From Halisarca cf. caerulea (lineage: Eukaryota; Porifera; Demospongiae; Chondrillida; Halisarcidae), in assembly GCA_963170055.1 (NCBI GenBank), contig CAUJGJ010000093.1, forward strand, positions 725,001 to 742,500: 17,500 bases of DNA, given 5' to 3'. This document shows, one piece after another, positions 1-9,199 of this stretch (positions within the stretch are counted from its first letter, which is position 1; the number at the start of each line of letters is the position of its first letter). Under the pieces are notes generated by a model, which worked only from the letters and a program-made list of their open reading frames with translations, was not told the origin of the DNA and ran no database searches. A program made the position numbers and the translations under genes.

Positions 1-119
1 ATCCATAACTATACTACTTTGGAATGTGTGCCAAAATATTTGCGGCCAAAAAATCGCAAGTGGAGTCAATTCACGAAAAGCAATAATATTATTGATCGCA
101 AAAATTTCCCAATTTAGGG
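1..119. mobile_element. Right part of a MITE-like element, cut by the window edge
   Basis: This region resembles the right half of the element at 4811-5018 and ends in the same terminus (aaaatttcccaatttaggg, 101-119). The left part is outside the window. Because the element occupies the same place in two paralogous introns, it probably predates the block duplication. Confidence 0.5.
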
Positions 120-266
120 CACTAGCTCTCTATTCATGATTACATTGTATGTAATATTATTATAGTATATAGGTCTATAAAATATTAGAAATTATCTAGA
201 AATCTATACATAATCTATCTATTGTCTAGAAATTATTGAAATTGTTTTTTTCTTGCCTATATACAG
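1..266 (+). other. 3' part of an intron (IgB-to-FN3a type)
   Basis: The sequence aligns by eye with 4897-5162, the end of the intron before FN3a exon 7, down to the shared acceptor tract (cctatatacag). It therefore follows an IgB exon lying left of the window, so the array continues leftward. Bases 1-119 are the right part of the TIR element seen complete at 4811-5018. Confidence 0.75.
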
Positions 267-581
267 AACCTCCTGGTGAGCCAATCCTGGTCAGTTTAGA
301 ACTGGGATATCTGAATGTCACCATCAATGGAATGGGATCGTTATTCCTTGGTATACCTCCTCCGCTCTCTCCTGACTCCCTGGTGTCATATGCAGGGAGT
401 GTCAAAGTGACAATTTTCAACATTGAGTTTACTGTTTTACGGATTCGTGTGTTCCATCCAACAGTGAGTGGTACTCTGTCCCTTCCTTTTTTATGTGAGA
501 ACTACACTTTGACATCAAGAGCTGAGAACAAAGCTGGTAGCAGTAATAATGTGTCAACAAGTTTTGTTCTTGTTGAGAGTG
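267..581 (+). CDS. Exon 1: fibronectin type III-like domain (FN3a, copy 1)
   Basis: A 315-nt exon, phase 1 to phase 1, encodes one domain of about 105 residues. The acceptor is atacag before aacctcc and the donor is g/gtgagt. FN3 features are the proline-rich start (EPPGEP), a strand-B region (LNVTING), and the end Y-T-L-T-x-R-A-E-N-K-A-G, the typical FN3 strand F/G turn. The usual strand-B tryptophan is absent, so this is a divergent FN3. N-glycosylation sites are visible at NVT, NYT and NVS, and there is a single cysteine (CENYT). The closest relative is exon 7, which shares the YAGSVKVT core that separates type a from type b. The ATG at 236 is intronic and is not a start. Confidence 0.85.
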
Positions 582-1015
582 GTGAGTATGAAATATGATG
601 TTAAATACGAATACATGATTGTGTTGACGGAAATAATGGGCAATTTTATGACTCTAGGCATATGTATGCCTTACATGAGTAAATATAACCCAGAAGTGAT
701 ATAACAGAATAATGCGAAGTCCAGGCCAGAACCCATAGAGATAATGAAAAGTAATGTAAAGTTGTAGGTATTCGTTATTTAAGTTAAACCATTGCTGCAT
801 GTTTTCAATATGACGCGAACAATATTGCAATTTAAGGAGCATACTTATAAACCAAGTATTAGTTGAAGGTATAGAATATAGAACTGAAAACAATGACTGC
901 ATAGAATATGATTTGGGTCAAATATCCAAGCCTCATGTATCACATGCTTGATAATAACACAGTATCACACAATTCTTAAACTGTCCCACTGTTGCATTTT
1001 TTGTTGATTTTATAG
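582..1015 (+). other. Intron 1 (FN3a to IgA1)
   Basis: An AT-rich phase-1 intron. It is the uninterrupted version of 5478-6171, which carries an extra repeat insertion near 5707-5962. The open frame on the minus strand at 654-902 has no recognisable domain and is not supported. Confidence 0.75.
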
Positions 1016-1375
1016 CCATTCCAATGCCATGGGTAACATCTGTATCAGAAGGACGCAATAGCTCTTCTCCTTCCACCATCATCCTCGAATGCCGTTGGAA
1101 TAGTCCCTCATACTATGTTGGCTGGTACAAGGACGGTATACTCCTCTCCGCAGAGGACCTGACAGAACCACCTAGCCCACTTCAAGCACTCCAGGATCGA
1201 TTTAGGGTTGCTTGCAACTATTCTGCTCAGTCTTCAGTCATAACCATCACTAATGTCACCAGAGCTGACAATGGCAACTATACCTGTGCTGTTAGCTGCG
1301 GAGCTAGGAGAGTTGATTTTGCTGAGATTCCCTCCATGCTGACAGATTCAATCACTGTTACAGTTCCTCTATACA
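1016..1375 (+). CDS. Exon 2: immunoglobulin-like domain (IgA1, copy 1)
   Basis: A 360-nt phase 1-1 exon. The acceptor follows ttgattttatag and the donor is ca/gtgagt. It encodes an Ig fold: strand-B cysteine in ILECRW, core tryptophan in VGWYKDG, and the strand-F signature D-N-G-N-Y-T-C. A further cysteine four residues after the F cysteine (AVSC) is kept in every Ig exon of the array. This copy alone also has a cysteine at RVACNYS, where exon 8 has serine, so an extra disulfide is possible here. N-glycosylation motifs are NSS, NYS, NVT and NYT. The acidic segment (LLSAEDL) after the core tryptophan is shared in altered form by all Ig copies. Confidence 0.9.
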
Positions 1376-1678
1376 GTGAGTGTTTATACTGTAAAGCCCA
1401 TTTCTAGCATTTTCAATACTGAATTATTAGTGAGTGGGATGATGTATATACGATACCTTGTAGTAGCAAAAATGATCACTTAGAGAGTATAATCCAAAGT
1501 CAACCTTGTCCATCTTGTGTGACCAAGGACACCCACATATAAGAGTACAAAAGGATGCATATTAACGGTTCATTGTGCTCATTAAGTAATGATATTGACC
1601 AAGATAAGTATATGCATGCATATATTAAACCATTGCCTACATGATCCCATTAATACTACTGTTTCCTGTTTCTCTCAG
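1376..1678 (+). other. Intron 2 (IgA1 to IgB)
   Basis: A short AT-rich phase-1 intron. It aligns with 6532-7030 but lacks the insertion found there at about 6570-6803. It holds nothing else recognisable. Confidence 0.75.
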
Positions 1679-2026
1679 TTCCCGGTCAGCCCACGGTATT
1701 CTCCAGGACTCAAACAAACTGCATCATTGCACCCAACAACATAACTCTGGAGTGCTTGTGGATGAACTCTTCAAACTGTGTTGCTTGGTTTAAAGATGGA
1801 GAACTGATTTCTAGTGAAGACCTATCAAATGGTACCACTCTGATGTCTCCATCACGTGGTACAGTATCCAGCAGCTACATGAGGCAGTCGTCCAACCTAA
1901 CCATTGTGAATAGCACCATTACCGACAGTGGTAATTACACCTGTGTATTGAGCTGTGTTGAAAGGAACACTCAGTATGATGCCATCAACAGTAGTTCAAG
2001 GGACACTATTGAAGTCCTGGTTTTTG
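1679..2026 (+). CDS. Exon 3: immunoglobulin-like domain (IgB, copy 1)
   Basis: A 348-nt phase 1-1 exon with acceptor tctctcag and donor g/gtgagt. It opens with VPGQP. The Ig core is ITLEC, then VAWFKDGEL, then TDSGNYTC. The IgB class carries five cysteines: TNC near the start, the B-strand and F-strand core pair, one just before the core tryptophan (SSNC), and one after the F strand (VLSC). The last two lie where a second intradomain bridge could form. Copy-specific residues against exons 6, 9 and 12 are T at position 6 and NN where the others have DT or NT. There are several N-x-S/T sites. Confidence 0.9.
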
Positions 2027-2448
2027 GTGAGTGTCATGTTGTGATATTTTCGAATGTTGTTTTTGATAGTATGTTTCTAGCTGTTTAATCTTGATCCATG
2101 TAAAATCGTAAAACCATTTCGAATGGGTAAGAAGGTATATTATACGTTATGAATAACATAAGTAGTAGCCTTGTACGCACTTTGTCTGTTTCTTTCTGAT
2201 TGCTGCTACTTCATATCACTATCATTCACAAGCATTCTATTGCCTAGCTCCGTATACTATATTCCCATTCTGCATAATTTTCCCCCAATGCACATATAAT
2301 CTGTTTATCATATTAACTTATATAATCCTCATGTAGTGATATCATAAACCTCACTGGAAAGGTCTATGAACGTGCTAGCTCTCCGTTCATGAGTACATTC
2401 TATAATAAATAGAAACTACTGATTTTACTTTCTTCATTTACCTTACAG
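2027..2448 (+). other. Intron 3 (IgB to FN3b)
   Basis: A phase-1 intron closely related to 7379-8078 and 10138-10538. It shows the empty-site sequence (attctattgcctagc, near 2235-2250) where the 7379-8078 copy carries a foldback element. Confidence 0.75.
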
Positions 2449-2760
2449 AACCTCCTGGGGAGCCACTTATTGTCAGTTTAGAACTGGGATATCTGAATGT
2501 CACCATCAATGGCATGGCACCGTCATTCTTTGGTATACCCCCTCCACTCTCTCCCGACTCACTGGTGTTATATGCAGGGAGTATTAAAGCGACAGATCCC
2601 AGCTCTGAGTTTACAATTGCAATTCGTGCATTCCATCCAACAGTGAGTGGTACTATACCCCTTCCTTTAGCATGTGAGAACTACACTTTGACAATAAGAG
2701 CTGAGAACAAAGCTGGTAGCAGTAATAATGTTTCGAAAAGTTTCGTTCTTGTAGAGAGTG
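2449..2760 (+). CDS. Exon 4: fibronectin type III-like domain (FN3b, copy 1)
   Basis: A 312-nt phase 1-1 exon, one codon shorter than FN3a. Type-b markers are YAGSIKATDPS, IAIRAFHP and YTLTIRAENK. The domain starts EPPGEPLIV and ends in the FN3 G-strand region before VESG. It keeps the glycosylation site LNVT in strand B and one cysteine (LACENYT). As in FN3a, the usual strand-B tryptophan is missing. The closest copies are exons 10 and 13. The ATG at 2514 lies inside the domain and is not a start. Confidence 0.85.
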
Positions 2761-3588
2761 GTGAGTATAATATTTTGCATTACTAATACATGGTTGTGTT
2801 GTCAGTAAATAATGAACAATTGCAAAGGACTATAGGCACATGTATACCTTACATGAATACTGTACACACAGCCTTGAAGCAGTCAATAATACGAGGCCCA
2901 TACTATAGCCCAGTGAAGGGAGGGAAAGAAGTGAAAATAAAGGTATTTGTTATCTGAATCATCTCATTTCTTGACAAGGTATGTGTAATATAGAAATGAA
3001 TATCAAGACACAATATCCCAAATCAAAGAGTATATAACATATACTCCTAATCCAGTATTTAAAGTAAAATGGTGGGGGGGGGGGGGGGGGAATGCATGTT
3101 GACTGGAATGAAATTCGGGCCACGTCTTCAAATCTCATGCTGTACATGTACTTGATAATAACACACTATCAGTTTGTGAAACATATACTACAGATCACAT
3201 GCAAAGTAAATAAATTATTATGGCATTGTTACTTGCGGCCATGCAGGTGATATATGGGGCACTCCCCTACCCTAGCCTAATGTTCATGTGTATAGTTACT
3301 CTGAGGTTATTCATGCTTACACATTCCTGCTATTACACAAGATTATACTTTTTACATTGTTTGTAGGTATATACTGTGCAATTTCACAGTTTTTTGCATT
3401 TTCATTATATACTGGTAGTCCTGTTTTGTTAATGCATAATAGGTTTAAAGCAAACCTCACACAAACTAAAGCATATTATGCAGTATTTGAGGGATGTCAA
3501 CTTGTATTGTAGAGTTTGGTAGATATGCTGAGGACTGCATGAGATGAACTGCTAACCATAGATGAACTTCTCCTCTTCTCTATTTTAG
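2761..3588 (+). other. Intron 4 (FN3b to IgA2)
   Basis: An 828-bp phase-1 intron, strongly similar over its whole length to 8391-9199 and 10851-11622. Shared blocks include ggtgatatat near 3246 and ctgaggttattcatgc near 3301. It contains a run of 17 G. The open frames at 2959-3147 (minus) and 3288-3512 (plus) are chance frames: the sister introns do not present them as conserved coding sequence. Confidence 0.75.
3074..3090 (+). repeat. Poly-G run, 17 G
   Basis: An uninterrupted G17 tract in intron 4. The equivalent sites in the sister introns are short: five G near 8706-8710 and three G near 11159-11161. The tract therefore expanded after the duplication, unless it is a sequencing artefact. 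Confidence 0.9.
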
Positions 3589-3939
3589 TCCTCCCGGTTC
3601 CAACAGTAACATCTAACACTAGTGGCAATTCCTTTTCTCTTCAATCCAATGTCACCGTTCACTGCAACTGGGACAACCCTTCATACTATGTAGCTTGGTA
3701 CAAGGATGGTAGTCTGATTTACTCCGAGGACCTGGCATTTTCCAATGTCACAACACAACTACCCAATGGATTTATCATCGCTAGCAGTAATAGTCTCCAA
3801 TACTCCAACCTCACAATCCTGAATAGCAACATGGCTATCAGTGGCACCTACACCTGTGCTGTTGGTTGTGAAGCTAGAAATGTTGACTTCAACAGCATTC
3901 CACCCCGAGTGAGGGCTTCCATCATTCTATCATCTAGTG
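3589..3939 (+). CDS. Exon 5: immunoglobulin-like domain (IgA2, copy 1)
   Basis: A 351-nt phase 1-1 exon, open throughout. The acceptor is ctctattttag and the donor is g/gtatgt, a donor form used by all three IgA2 exons. The domain begins LPVPTVTS. The Ig core is VTVHCNW, VAWYKDGSL and GTYTCAVGC. It is related to IgA1 (shared NPSYYV before the core tryptophan) but has its own loop region (AFSNVTTQ). The F-strand segment is ISGTYTC here, while exons 11 and 14 read NGGNY-S/T-C, so a glycosylation site next to the core cysteine is missing in this copy. The extra cysteine in AVGC is kept. Confidence 0.9.
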
Positions 3940-4119
3940 GTATGTGTTTATTTATTATGATTTGTGATTATGAAAATATTGTACCATAGCATTAGATGTT
4001 GTCTGTGTAAATATGATTATGGATTGTCCATTGCATGTGTGTAATATGGTAAAATATCCATTACATGTTTTTTCAAGATGAGCACGATCCCCTTCACTAC
4101 TGTTTCATGTTTCTCTCAG
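3940..4119 (+). other. Intron 5 (IgA2 to IgB)
   Basis: A 180-bp phase-1 intron aligning with 9551-9789. It contains the undisturbed site attgtaccatagcat (from about 3979), which in 11968-12898 is split by a MITE. Confidence 0.75.
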
Positions 4120-4467
4120 TTCCTGGTCAGCCTGTGGTATTCTCCAGGACTCAAACAAACTGCACCATTGCACCCGACACCATAACTCTGGAGTGCTTGT
4201 GGATGAACTCTTCAAACTGTGTTGCTTGGTTTAAAGATGGAGAGCTGATTTCTAATGAAGACCTATCAAATGGTACCACTCTGATGTCTCCATCACGTGG
4301 TACAGTATCCAGCAGCTACATGAGGCAGTCGTCCAACCTAACCATTGTGAATAGCACCATTACTGACAGCGGTAATTACAGCTGTGTATTGAGTTGTGTG
4401 GAAAGAAACACTCAGTGTGATGCCATCAACAGTAGTTCAAGGGACACCATCGAAGTCCTGGTTTTCG
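4120..4467 (+). CDS. Exon 6: immunoglobulin-like domain (IgB, copy 2)
   Basis: A 348-nt phase 1-1 exon ending g/gtaagt. It has the five-cysteine IgB pattern plus a sixth cysteine (RNTQCDA) where exons 3 and 12 have tyrosine and exon 9 serine. It also differs at ISNEDL (ISSEDL elsewhere) and NYSC (NYTC in exons 3 and 9). This copy follows IgA2 and precedes FN3a. The sequence around its end and its downstream intron differs visibly from exons 3, 9 and 12, which makes it a useful reference for the crossover in exon 12. Confidence 0.9.
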
Positions 4468-5162
4468 GTAAGTGCCACGCATGCTGTGATATTTTGGACT
4501 GTTGTTTGATAGTTTGTCTCTAGCTCGATATTCTAGATCCGAGTAAAATCATTTCTAATGGATAGGATATGGATAAGGCATGCTATATATAATATAATGA
4601 GTATCAAAGTGTAGTATTTCATCTGTTTCCTTCGAATCGGATCCTCATAGCTAATACTCAATATCAAAATGCATGCTTTCTATTGGCTAGCTCCGTGCAA
4701 TAAATTCTTACCCCATATTTTTCCCAATTTACATATAATTTGTTTAGCAAGTTATACTATTCCGATGTAGTGATATCATAAACCTCAATGGATAAGGTCC
4801 AGAAAGATACCCTAAATCTGGAAATATTTGCAAACAATAAATTTCGCAATTTGAGGTCAAATCTGGTAGGCAGAAAAATTTGTAATTATATAAAAATTTT
4901 GCGACTATTACCATAGATTATCCACAACTATAATTTGGACTGTGTGCCGTAATCACAAGTGGAGTCAATTCACAAAAACACAATATTCTTATTAGTCGAC
5001 AAAATTTCCCAATTTAGGTACTAGCTCCCTATTTATGATTACATTCTATATAATATAATTATAATAGGTCTATAAAATATAAGTAATTATCTAGAAATCT
5101 GTACAGAATCTATATATCGACTAGAAATTATAGTAATCGTTTATTTTCTTGCCTATATACAG
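4468..5162 (+). other. Intron 6 (IgB to FN3a)
   Basis: A 695-bp AT-rich phase-1 intron. Its left part is a diverged relative of the IgB-to-FN3b introns. Its right part matches 1-266. It carries a MITE-like element at 4811-5018. Confidence 0.75.
4811..5018. mobile_element. MITE-like element with imperfect terminal inverted repeats
   Basis: The left end reads cctaaatctggaaatatttg, and the reverse complement of the right end reads cctaaattgggaaattttgt. These are imperfect inverted repeats of about 20 bp bounding 208 bp. The IgB-to-FN3b sister introns read straight from aaggtctatgaacg into tactagctc without it. The flanks (gatac left, gtac right) suggest a short target duplication such as TAC or TA, but the boundary is ambiguous. 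There is no coding capacity. The interior contains further related blocks (caaaaatttg-like). Confidence 0.65.
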
Positions 5163-5477
5163 AACCTCCTGGTGAGCCAACCCTGGTCGGTTTAGAACTG
5201 GGATATCTGAATGTTACCATCAATGGAATGGCACCGTCATTCCTCGGTATACCTCCTCCACTCTCTCCTGACTCACTGGTGTCCTATGCAGGGAGTGTCA
5301 AAGTGACAATTTACAACATTGAGTTTACTATTTCACAGTTTCGTGTGTTCCATCCAACTGTGGGTGGTACTCTGCCCCTTCCTTTTGTATGTGAGAACTA
5401 CACTTTGACATCAAGAGCTGAGAACAAAGCTGGTAGCAGTAATAATGTGTCAACAAGTTTTGTTCTTGTTGAGAGTG
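5163..5477 (+). CDS. Exon 7: fibronectin type III-like domain (FN3a, copy 2)
   Basis: A 315-nt phase 1-1 exon with donor g/gtgagt. It has the type-a core (YAGSVKVTI, TSRAENK). Against exon 1 it differs at VGLELG, MAPSFLG, SQFRVFHP and VGGTLPLPF. The MAPSF segment is shared with the FN3b exons rather than with exon 1, a sign of mosaic evolution between the two types. Glycosylation sites NVT, NYT and NVS are kept. Confidence 0.85.
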
Positions 5478-6171
5478 GTGAGTAATGTTACAAATACAAT
5501 GTGATGATTGTGTTGATAGATATAATGGGCAACATAAGGACTATAATATGCACATGTATATGCCTTATACATGAGTAAATATAGCCCAGAAGTGATATAC
5601 CAGTATAATACGAAGCCCAGGCCTAATTGCGTAGTGAAAAATGTAAAAATTAATCTAAAGTTGTAGGTATATTCATTATGTAAGTTAAATATTGCTGCAT
5701 GTTTCTAGGGTATAGGGTATAGGGTATTCTTATTTAACCTGGGGAACCTTTAGCCAGAGGCTACTGTAAGTGGCACCCAGAAAAGAAAAGGGACAAAAGG
5801 CAAAAACAAAAACAACAAAGGGGGTGACTGTACAAAGATTCAACAAAAGAGTTCGAGGTTTGCATTATGATGAAATGATAATAGAATGAATAGATGAGCA
5901 AAAATTATAAGTTTAGTCATTAGTGAATGGAAAAGAAGTTTCTTAAGAAGACACAAACAATTTCCAATGAGCATACTTAACTTCTAAACCAAATGGTATT
6001 TGAAGGTATAGAAAGGAACTGAGAACATTGACTGCATGCATGGAATTAGATTTAGGCTAAATATTGAAGCCTCGTGTATCATATGTACTTGATAATAAAA
6101 CAGTATCATTGGATATTTAAACGGTCTCACTGTTAATAGTAATTATATCTTGTATTTTGTTGATTTTATAG
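5478..6171 (+). other. Intron 7 (FN3a to IgA1)
   Basis: A 694-bp phase-1 intron, the sister of 582-1015. Most of the extra length is an inserted repeat at about 5707-5962. The rest aligns by eye with the shorter copy. Confidence 0.75.
5707..5962. mobile_element. Non-autonomous repeat headed by a GGGTATA tandem (family member 1)
   Basis: The intron 1 copy reads tgctgcatgttttcaat at this place. Here the sequence is interrupted after tgctgcatgttt by a tandem agggtatagggtat, then a block with tttagccagaggctac and ggcacccagaaaa, then an A-rich stretch. The same order (GGGT tandem, ttagcca-aggcta, gc-cccag-aaaa) occurs at 6570-6803, so this is a dispersed family. No inverted ends or reading frame were found. 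It could be a SINE-like or other short element. Boundaries are approximate. Confidence 0.6.
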
Positions 6172-6531
6172 CCATGCCAATGCCATCTGTAACATCTGTA
6201 TCAGAAGGAAGCAATAGCTCTTCTCCTTCCACCATCATCCTCGAATGCCGTTGGAATAATCCCTCATACTATGTTGGCTGGTACAAGGACGGTATACTCC
6301 TCTCCGCAGAGGACCTGACAGAACCACCTCGCCCACTTCAAGCACCCCGGGATCGATTTAGGGTTATTAGCAACTATTCTGCTCAGTCGTCAGTCACAAC
6401 CATCACTAATGTCACCAGAGCTGACAATGGCAACTATACCTGTGCTGTTAGCTGCGGAGCTAGGAGAGTTGATTTTGCTGAGATTCCCTCCATGCTGACA
6501 GATTCAATCACTGTTACAGTTCCTCTATACA
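6172..6531 (+). CDS. Exon 8: immunoglobulin-like domain (IgA1, copy 2)
   Basis: A 360-nt phase 1-1 exon, nearly identical to exon 2. The Ig core is LECRW, VGWYKDG and DNGNYTC, plus AVSC. It differs at the start (AMPMPS against AIPMPW), at PPRPLQAPR against PPSPLQALQ, and at RVISNYS, where exon 2 has a cysteine. The near identity continues into the first 35 bases or so of the downstream intron, which points to recent duplication or gene conversion. The ATG at 6150 is intronic. Confidence 0.9.
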
Positions 6532-7030
6532 GTGAGTGTTTATACTGTAAAGCCCATTTCTAGCATTAATTTTGAGTAGGGTCAGGGTCAGGGTCAGGGT
6601 ATCATTATATAGGCTGGGTGGCTTTAGCCATAGGCTATTATCACAGGCGCCCAGTAAAATAAATAAAGCTTACTAAAGTCACATAAGGGTGTAAATAAGG
6701 GGGAGGTAGAAAATTAAGACAATTTGAAAATTGAAGTGTAAATTTTATTGAAATCGACCAAGCAGTAGTGCAGAAAGTATCACATATAATGATGTATGAT
6801 GAATAATGAATTATGAGTGAGTGTGATGATGTATATACGATACCTTGTATTAGCAAACATGATCATTTAAAGAGTACTGCAAAGTCAACCATTTTGTGTG
6901 AGCAAAGGCACATGTAAGAGTACAGAAGGGTGTATTAATGGTGTATTATACTCATTAATGTTATAATCAACCAATTATCACCCAGTTATAATCTTGCCTA
7001 CATGATCCCATTTACTACTGTTTCTCACAG
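6532..7030 (+). other. Intron 8 (IgA1 to IgB)
   Basis: A 499-bp phase-1 intron, the sister of 1376-1678. The extra length is the inserted repeat at about 6570-6803. The minus-strand open frame at 6641-6856 falls largely within that repeat and has no recognisable domain. Confidence 0.75.
6570..6803. mobile_element. Non-autonomous repeat headed by a GGGTCA tandem (family member 2)
   Basis: It starts with (agggtc)n near 6578-6600, followed by a block containing ctttagccataggctatta and ggcgcccagtaaaa. These match in order and wording the element at 5707-5962. The paralogous intron 2 runs directly from tttctagcatt into gaattattagtgag without it. Ends are approximate, with no clear inverted repeats. 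Confidence 0.6.
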
Positions 7031-7378
7031 TTCCTGGTCAGCCCGTGGTATTCTCCAGGACTCAAACAAACTGCATCATTGCACCCAACACCATAACTCT
7101 GGAGTGCTTGTGGATGAACTCTTCAAACTGTGTTGCTTGGTTTAAAGATGGAGAGCTGATTTCTAGTGAAGACCTATCAAATGGTACCACTCTGATGTCT
7201 CCATCACGTGGTACAGTATCCAGCAGCTACATGAGGCAGTCATCCAACCTAACCATTGTGAATAGCACCATTACCGACAGTGGCAATTACACATGTGTAT
7301 TGAGTTGTGTTGAAAGGAACACTCAGTCTGATGCCATCAACACTAGTTCAAGGGACACCATTGAAGTCCTGGTTTTCG
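7031..7378 (+). CDS. Exon 9: immunoglobulin-like domain (IgB, copy 3)
   Basis: A 348-nt phase 1-1 exon, with a less usual donor (g/gtaggt) than its sisters. It has the IgB five-cysteine pattern. It is close to exon 3 (shared TNCIIAP and NYTC), with V at position 6, RNTQSDA where exon 3 has tyrosine, and NTSS for NSSS. The core tryptophan segment VAWFKDGEL and the strand-F segment TDSGNYTC are intact. Confidence 0.9.
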
Positions 7379-8078
7379 GTAGGTGCCATGTTGCAATATT
7401 TCAGACTGTTGTTTTGATAGTTTGATTTTAGCTGTTTATTCTTGATCCGTGTAAAATCATAAAACCATTTCCAATGGATTAGAAGGTATATCATACATTA
7501 TGAATACTTTAAGTAGTAGCCTTAATTGCTGCTACTTCATACCAATATCATTCGCAATCATTCTATTGGCTAGTAGTTGTAGAAATTCTTTGACATGCTA
7601 CAATGATTTGGATAAGTTTATCTTTGGACAGATAATGCATGTAACAATTTTCAACAACAATTATTTAATTGTACTATGTTTCACCCACTTGGGCTTCTTC
7701 AGGTACACACACTATATAAAGAACTAAAAATTATTAAACTTTTAGTTTTTTAGTGTGTGTACCTGAAGAAACCCAAGTGGGCGAAATGTTGTACAATTGA
7801 ATAATTGTTGATGAAAATTGCGACATGCGTTATCTGTCCAAAGATAAAACTTATCCAAATTCTATTGGCTATTTCCATATACTATGCTCCTTTCCTGATG
7901 TTTTTCCCCCAATGCACATATAATCTGTTTATATATTAACTTATATAACCCTCAAGTAGTGATATCAGCAACCTCAATGGAAATGGTCTATGAACATACT
8001 AACTCTGTATTCATGAGTACATTTTGACATGATAAGAAATAGAAACTACTGATTTTACTTCTTTCATTTACCTTATAG
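7379..8078 (+). other. Intron 9 (IgB to FN3b)
   Basis: A 700-bp phase-1 intron, the sister of 2027-2448 and 10138-10538, enlarged by a foldback element at 7606-7860. The open frame at 7500-7727 runs into that element and is not a gene. Confidence 0.75.
7606..7860. mobile_element. Foldback (long inverted repeat) MITE, 255 bp
   Basis: The two halves are inverted copies along nearly their full length. The left arm starts atttggataagttt and the right arm ends aaaacttatccaaat. The centre near 7720-7750 is AT-rich, with arms ctatataaagaactaaaa and ttttagttttttagtg. The 13 bases attctattggcta occur just before the insertion (7560-7572) and again at its right edge (7859-7871), but only once in the sister introns 3 and 12. 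About 33 unexplained bases lie between the left direct repeat and the left arm. There is no coding capacity. Confidence 0.8.
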
Positions 8079-8390
8079 AACCTCCTGGTGAGCCACTTAT
8101 TGTCAGTTTAGAACTGGGATATCTGAATGTCACCATCAATGGCATGGCACCGTCATTCTTTGGTATACCCCCTCCACTCTCTCCCGACTCACTGGTGTTA
8201 TATGCAGGGAGTATCAAAGCGACAGATCCCAGCTTTGAGTTTACAATTGCAATTCGTGCTTTCCATCCAACAGTGAGTGGTACTCCACCCCTTCCTTTAG
8301 CATGTGAGAACTACACTTTGACAATAAGAGCTGAGAACAAAGCTGGTAGCAGTAATAATGTTTCAAAAAGTTTCGTTCTTGTAGAGAGTG
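8079..8390 (+). CDS. Exon 10: fibronectin type III-like domain (FN3b, copy 2)
   Basis: A 312-nt phase 1-1 exon with acceptor ccttatag and donor g/gtgagt. It is almost the same protein as exon 4. The visible changes are DPSFEFTI for DPSSEFTI and GTPPLPL for GTIPLPL. The strand-B glycosylation site (LNVT) is kept. Confidence 0.85.
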
Positions 8391-9199
8391 GTGAGTATAA
8401 TATTTTGCAATACTAATTCATGGTTGTGTTGTCAGTAAATAATGAACAATTGCAAAGGACTATAGGCACAATGTCATGTATACCTTACATGAATACTGTA
8501 CATACAGCCTCGAAGTAGTCAATAATACGAGGCTCATACTATAGCCTAGTGAAGTGAGGGAAAGAGGGGAAAATATAGGTATTTGTTATCTGAATCATCT
8601 CATTTCTTGACAAGGTATGTGTAATATAGAAATGAATATCAAGACACAATATTGCAAATCAAAGAGTATATAGCTTACTCCTAATCCAGTATTCAAAGTA
8701 AATGGTGGGGGAAATGCATGTTGACTGCATGGAATGAAATTTGGGCCACGTCTTCAAGTCTCATGCTGTTCATGTACTTGATAATAACACACAGTCATCA
8801 TATTATGCACAGTAAATAATGTATCATGACATTGTTACTTGCGTGCCATGCAGGTGATATATAGGGCACTCCCCTACCCTAGCTTAATGTTCATGTGTAA
8901 AGTTACTCTGAGGTTATTCATGCTTACACATTCCTGCTATTTCACAAGATTTTACTTTTTGCATGGTTTCTAGGTATATACCGTGCAATTTCACAGTCTT
9001 TTGCATTTTCATTGTATACTGGTAGTCCTGTTTTGTTAATGCATAATAGGTTTAAAGCAAACCTCACACAAACTAAAGCATATTATGCAGTAATTGAGAG
9101 CTGTCAACTTGTACGGTACAGTTTGGTAGATATACTGTGGTACTGCATGAGGTAAACTGCTAACCATAGATAAAACTTCTTTATTTTTCTCAATTTTAG
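8391..9199 (+). other. Intron 10 (FN3b to IgA2)
   Basis: An 809-bp phase-1 intron, highly similar to introns 4 and 13, with a short five-G tract where intron 4 has G17. Nothing independent of the duplicated block is seen. The minus-strand frame at 9036-9239 is a shadow overlapping exon 11. Confidence 0.75.

Noticed and set aside
236..598. Separate short genes suggested by each ATG-started open frame in the array (for example 236-598, 1024-1407, 4065-4523)
   Set aside because: Each is a domain exon plus read-through into intron. Domain borders coincide with GT-AG sites in phase 1, and the ATGs are intronic or inside the domain.
3288..3512. 74-codon plus-strand frame in intron 4
   Set aside because: Hydrophobic and AT-rich, with no domain. 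It lies in sequence shared by three paralogous introns that does not keep the frame.
6578..6600. GGGTCA tandem as interstitial telomere repeat
   Set aside because: The unit is not TTAGGG, there are only about four copies, and it forms the head of a dispersed element also seen at 5707.
7500..7727. 75-codon plus-strand frame in intron 9
   Set aside because: It runs from intron into one arm of the foldback element and has no independent support.
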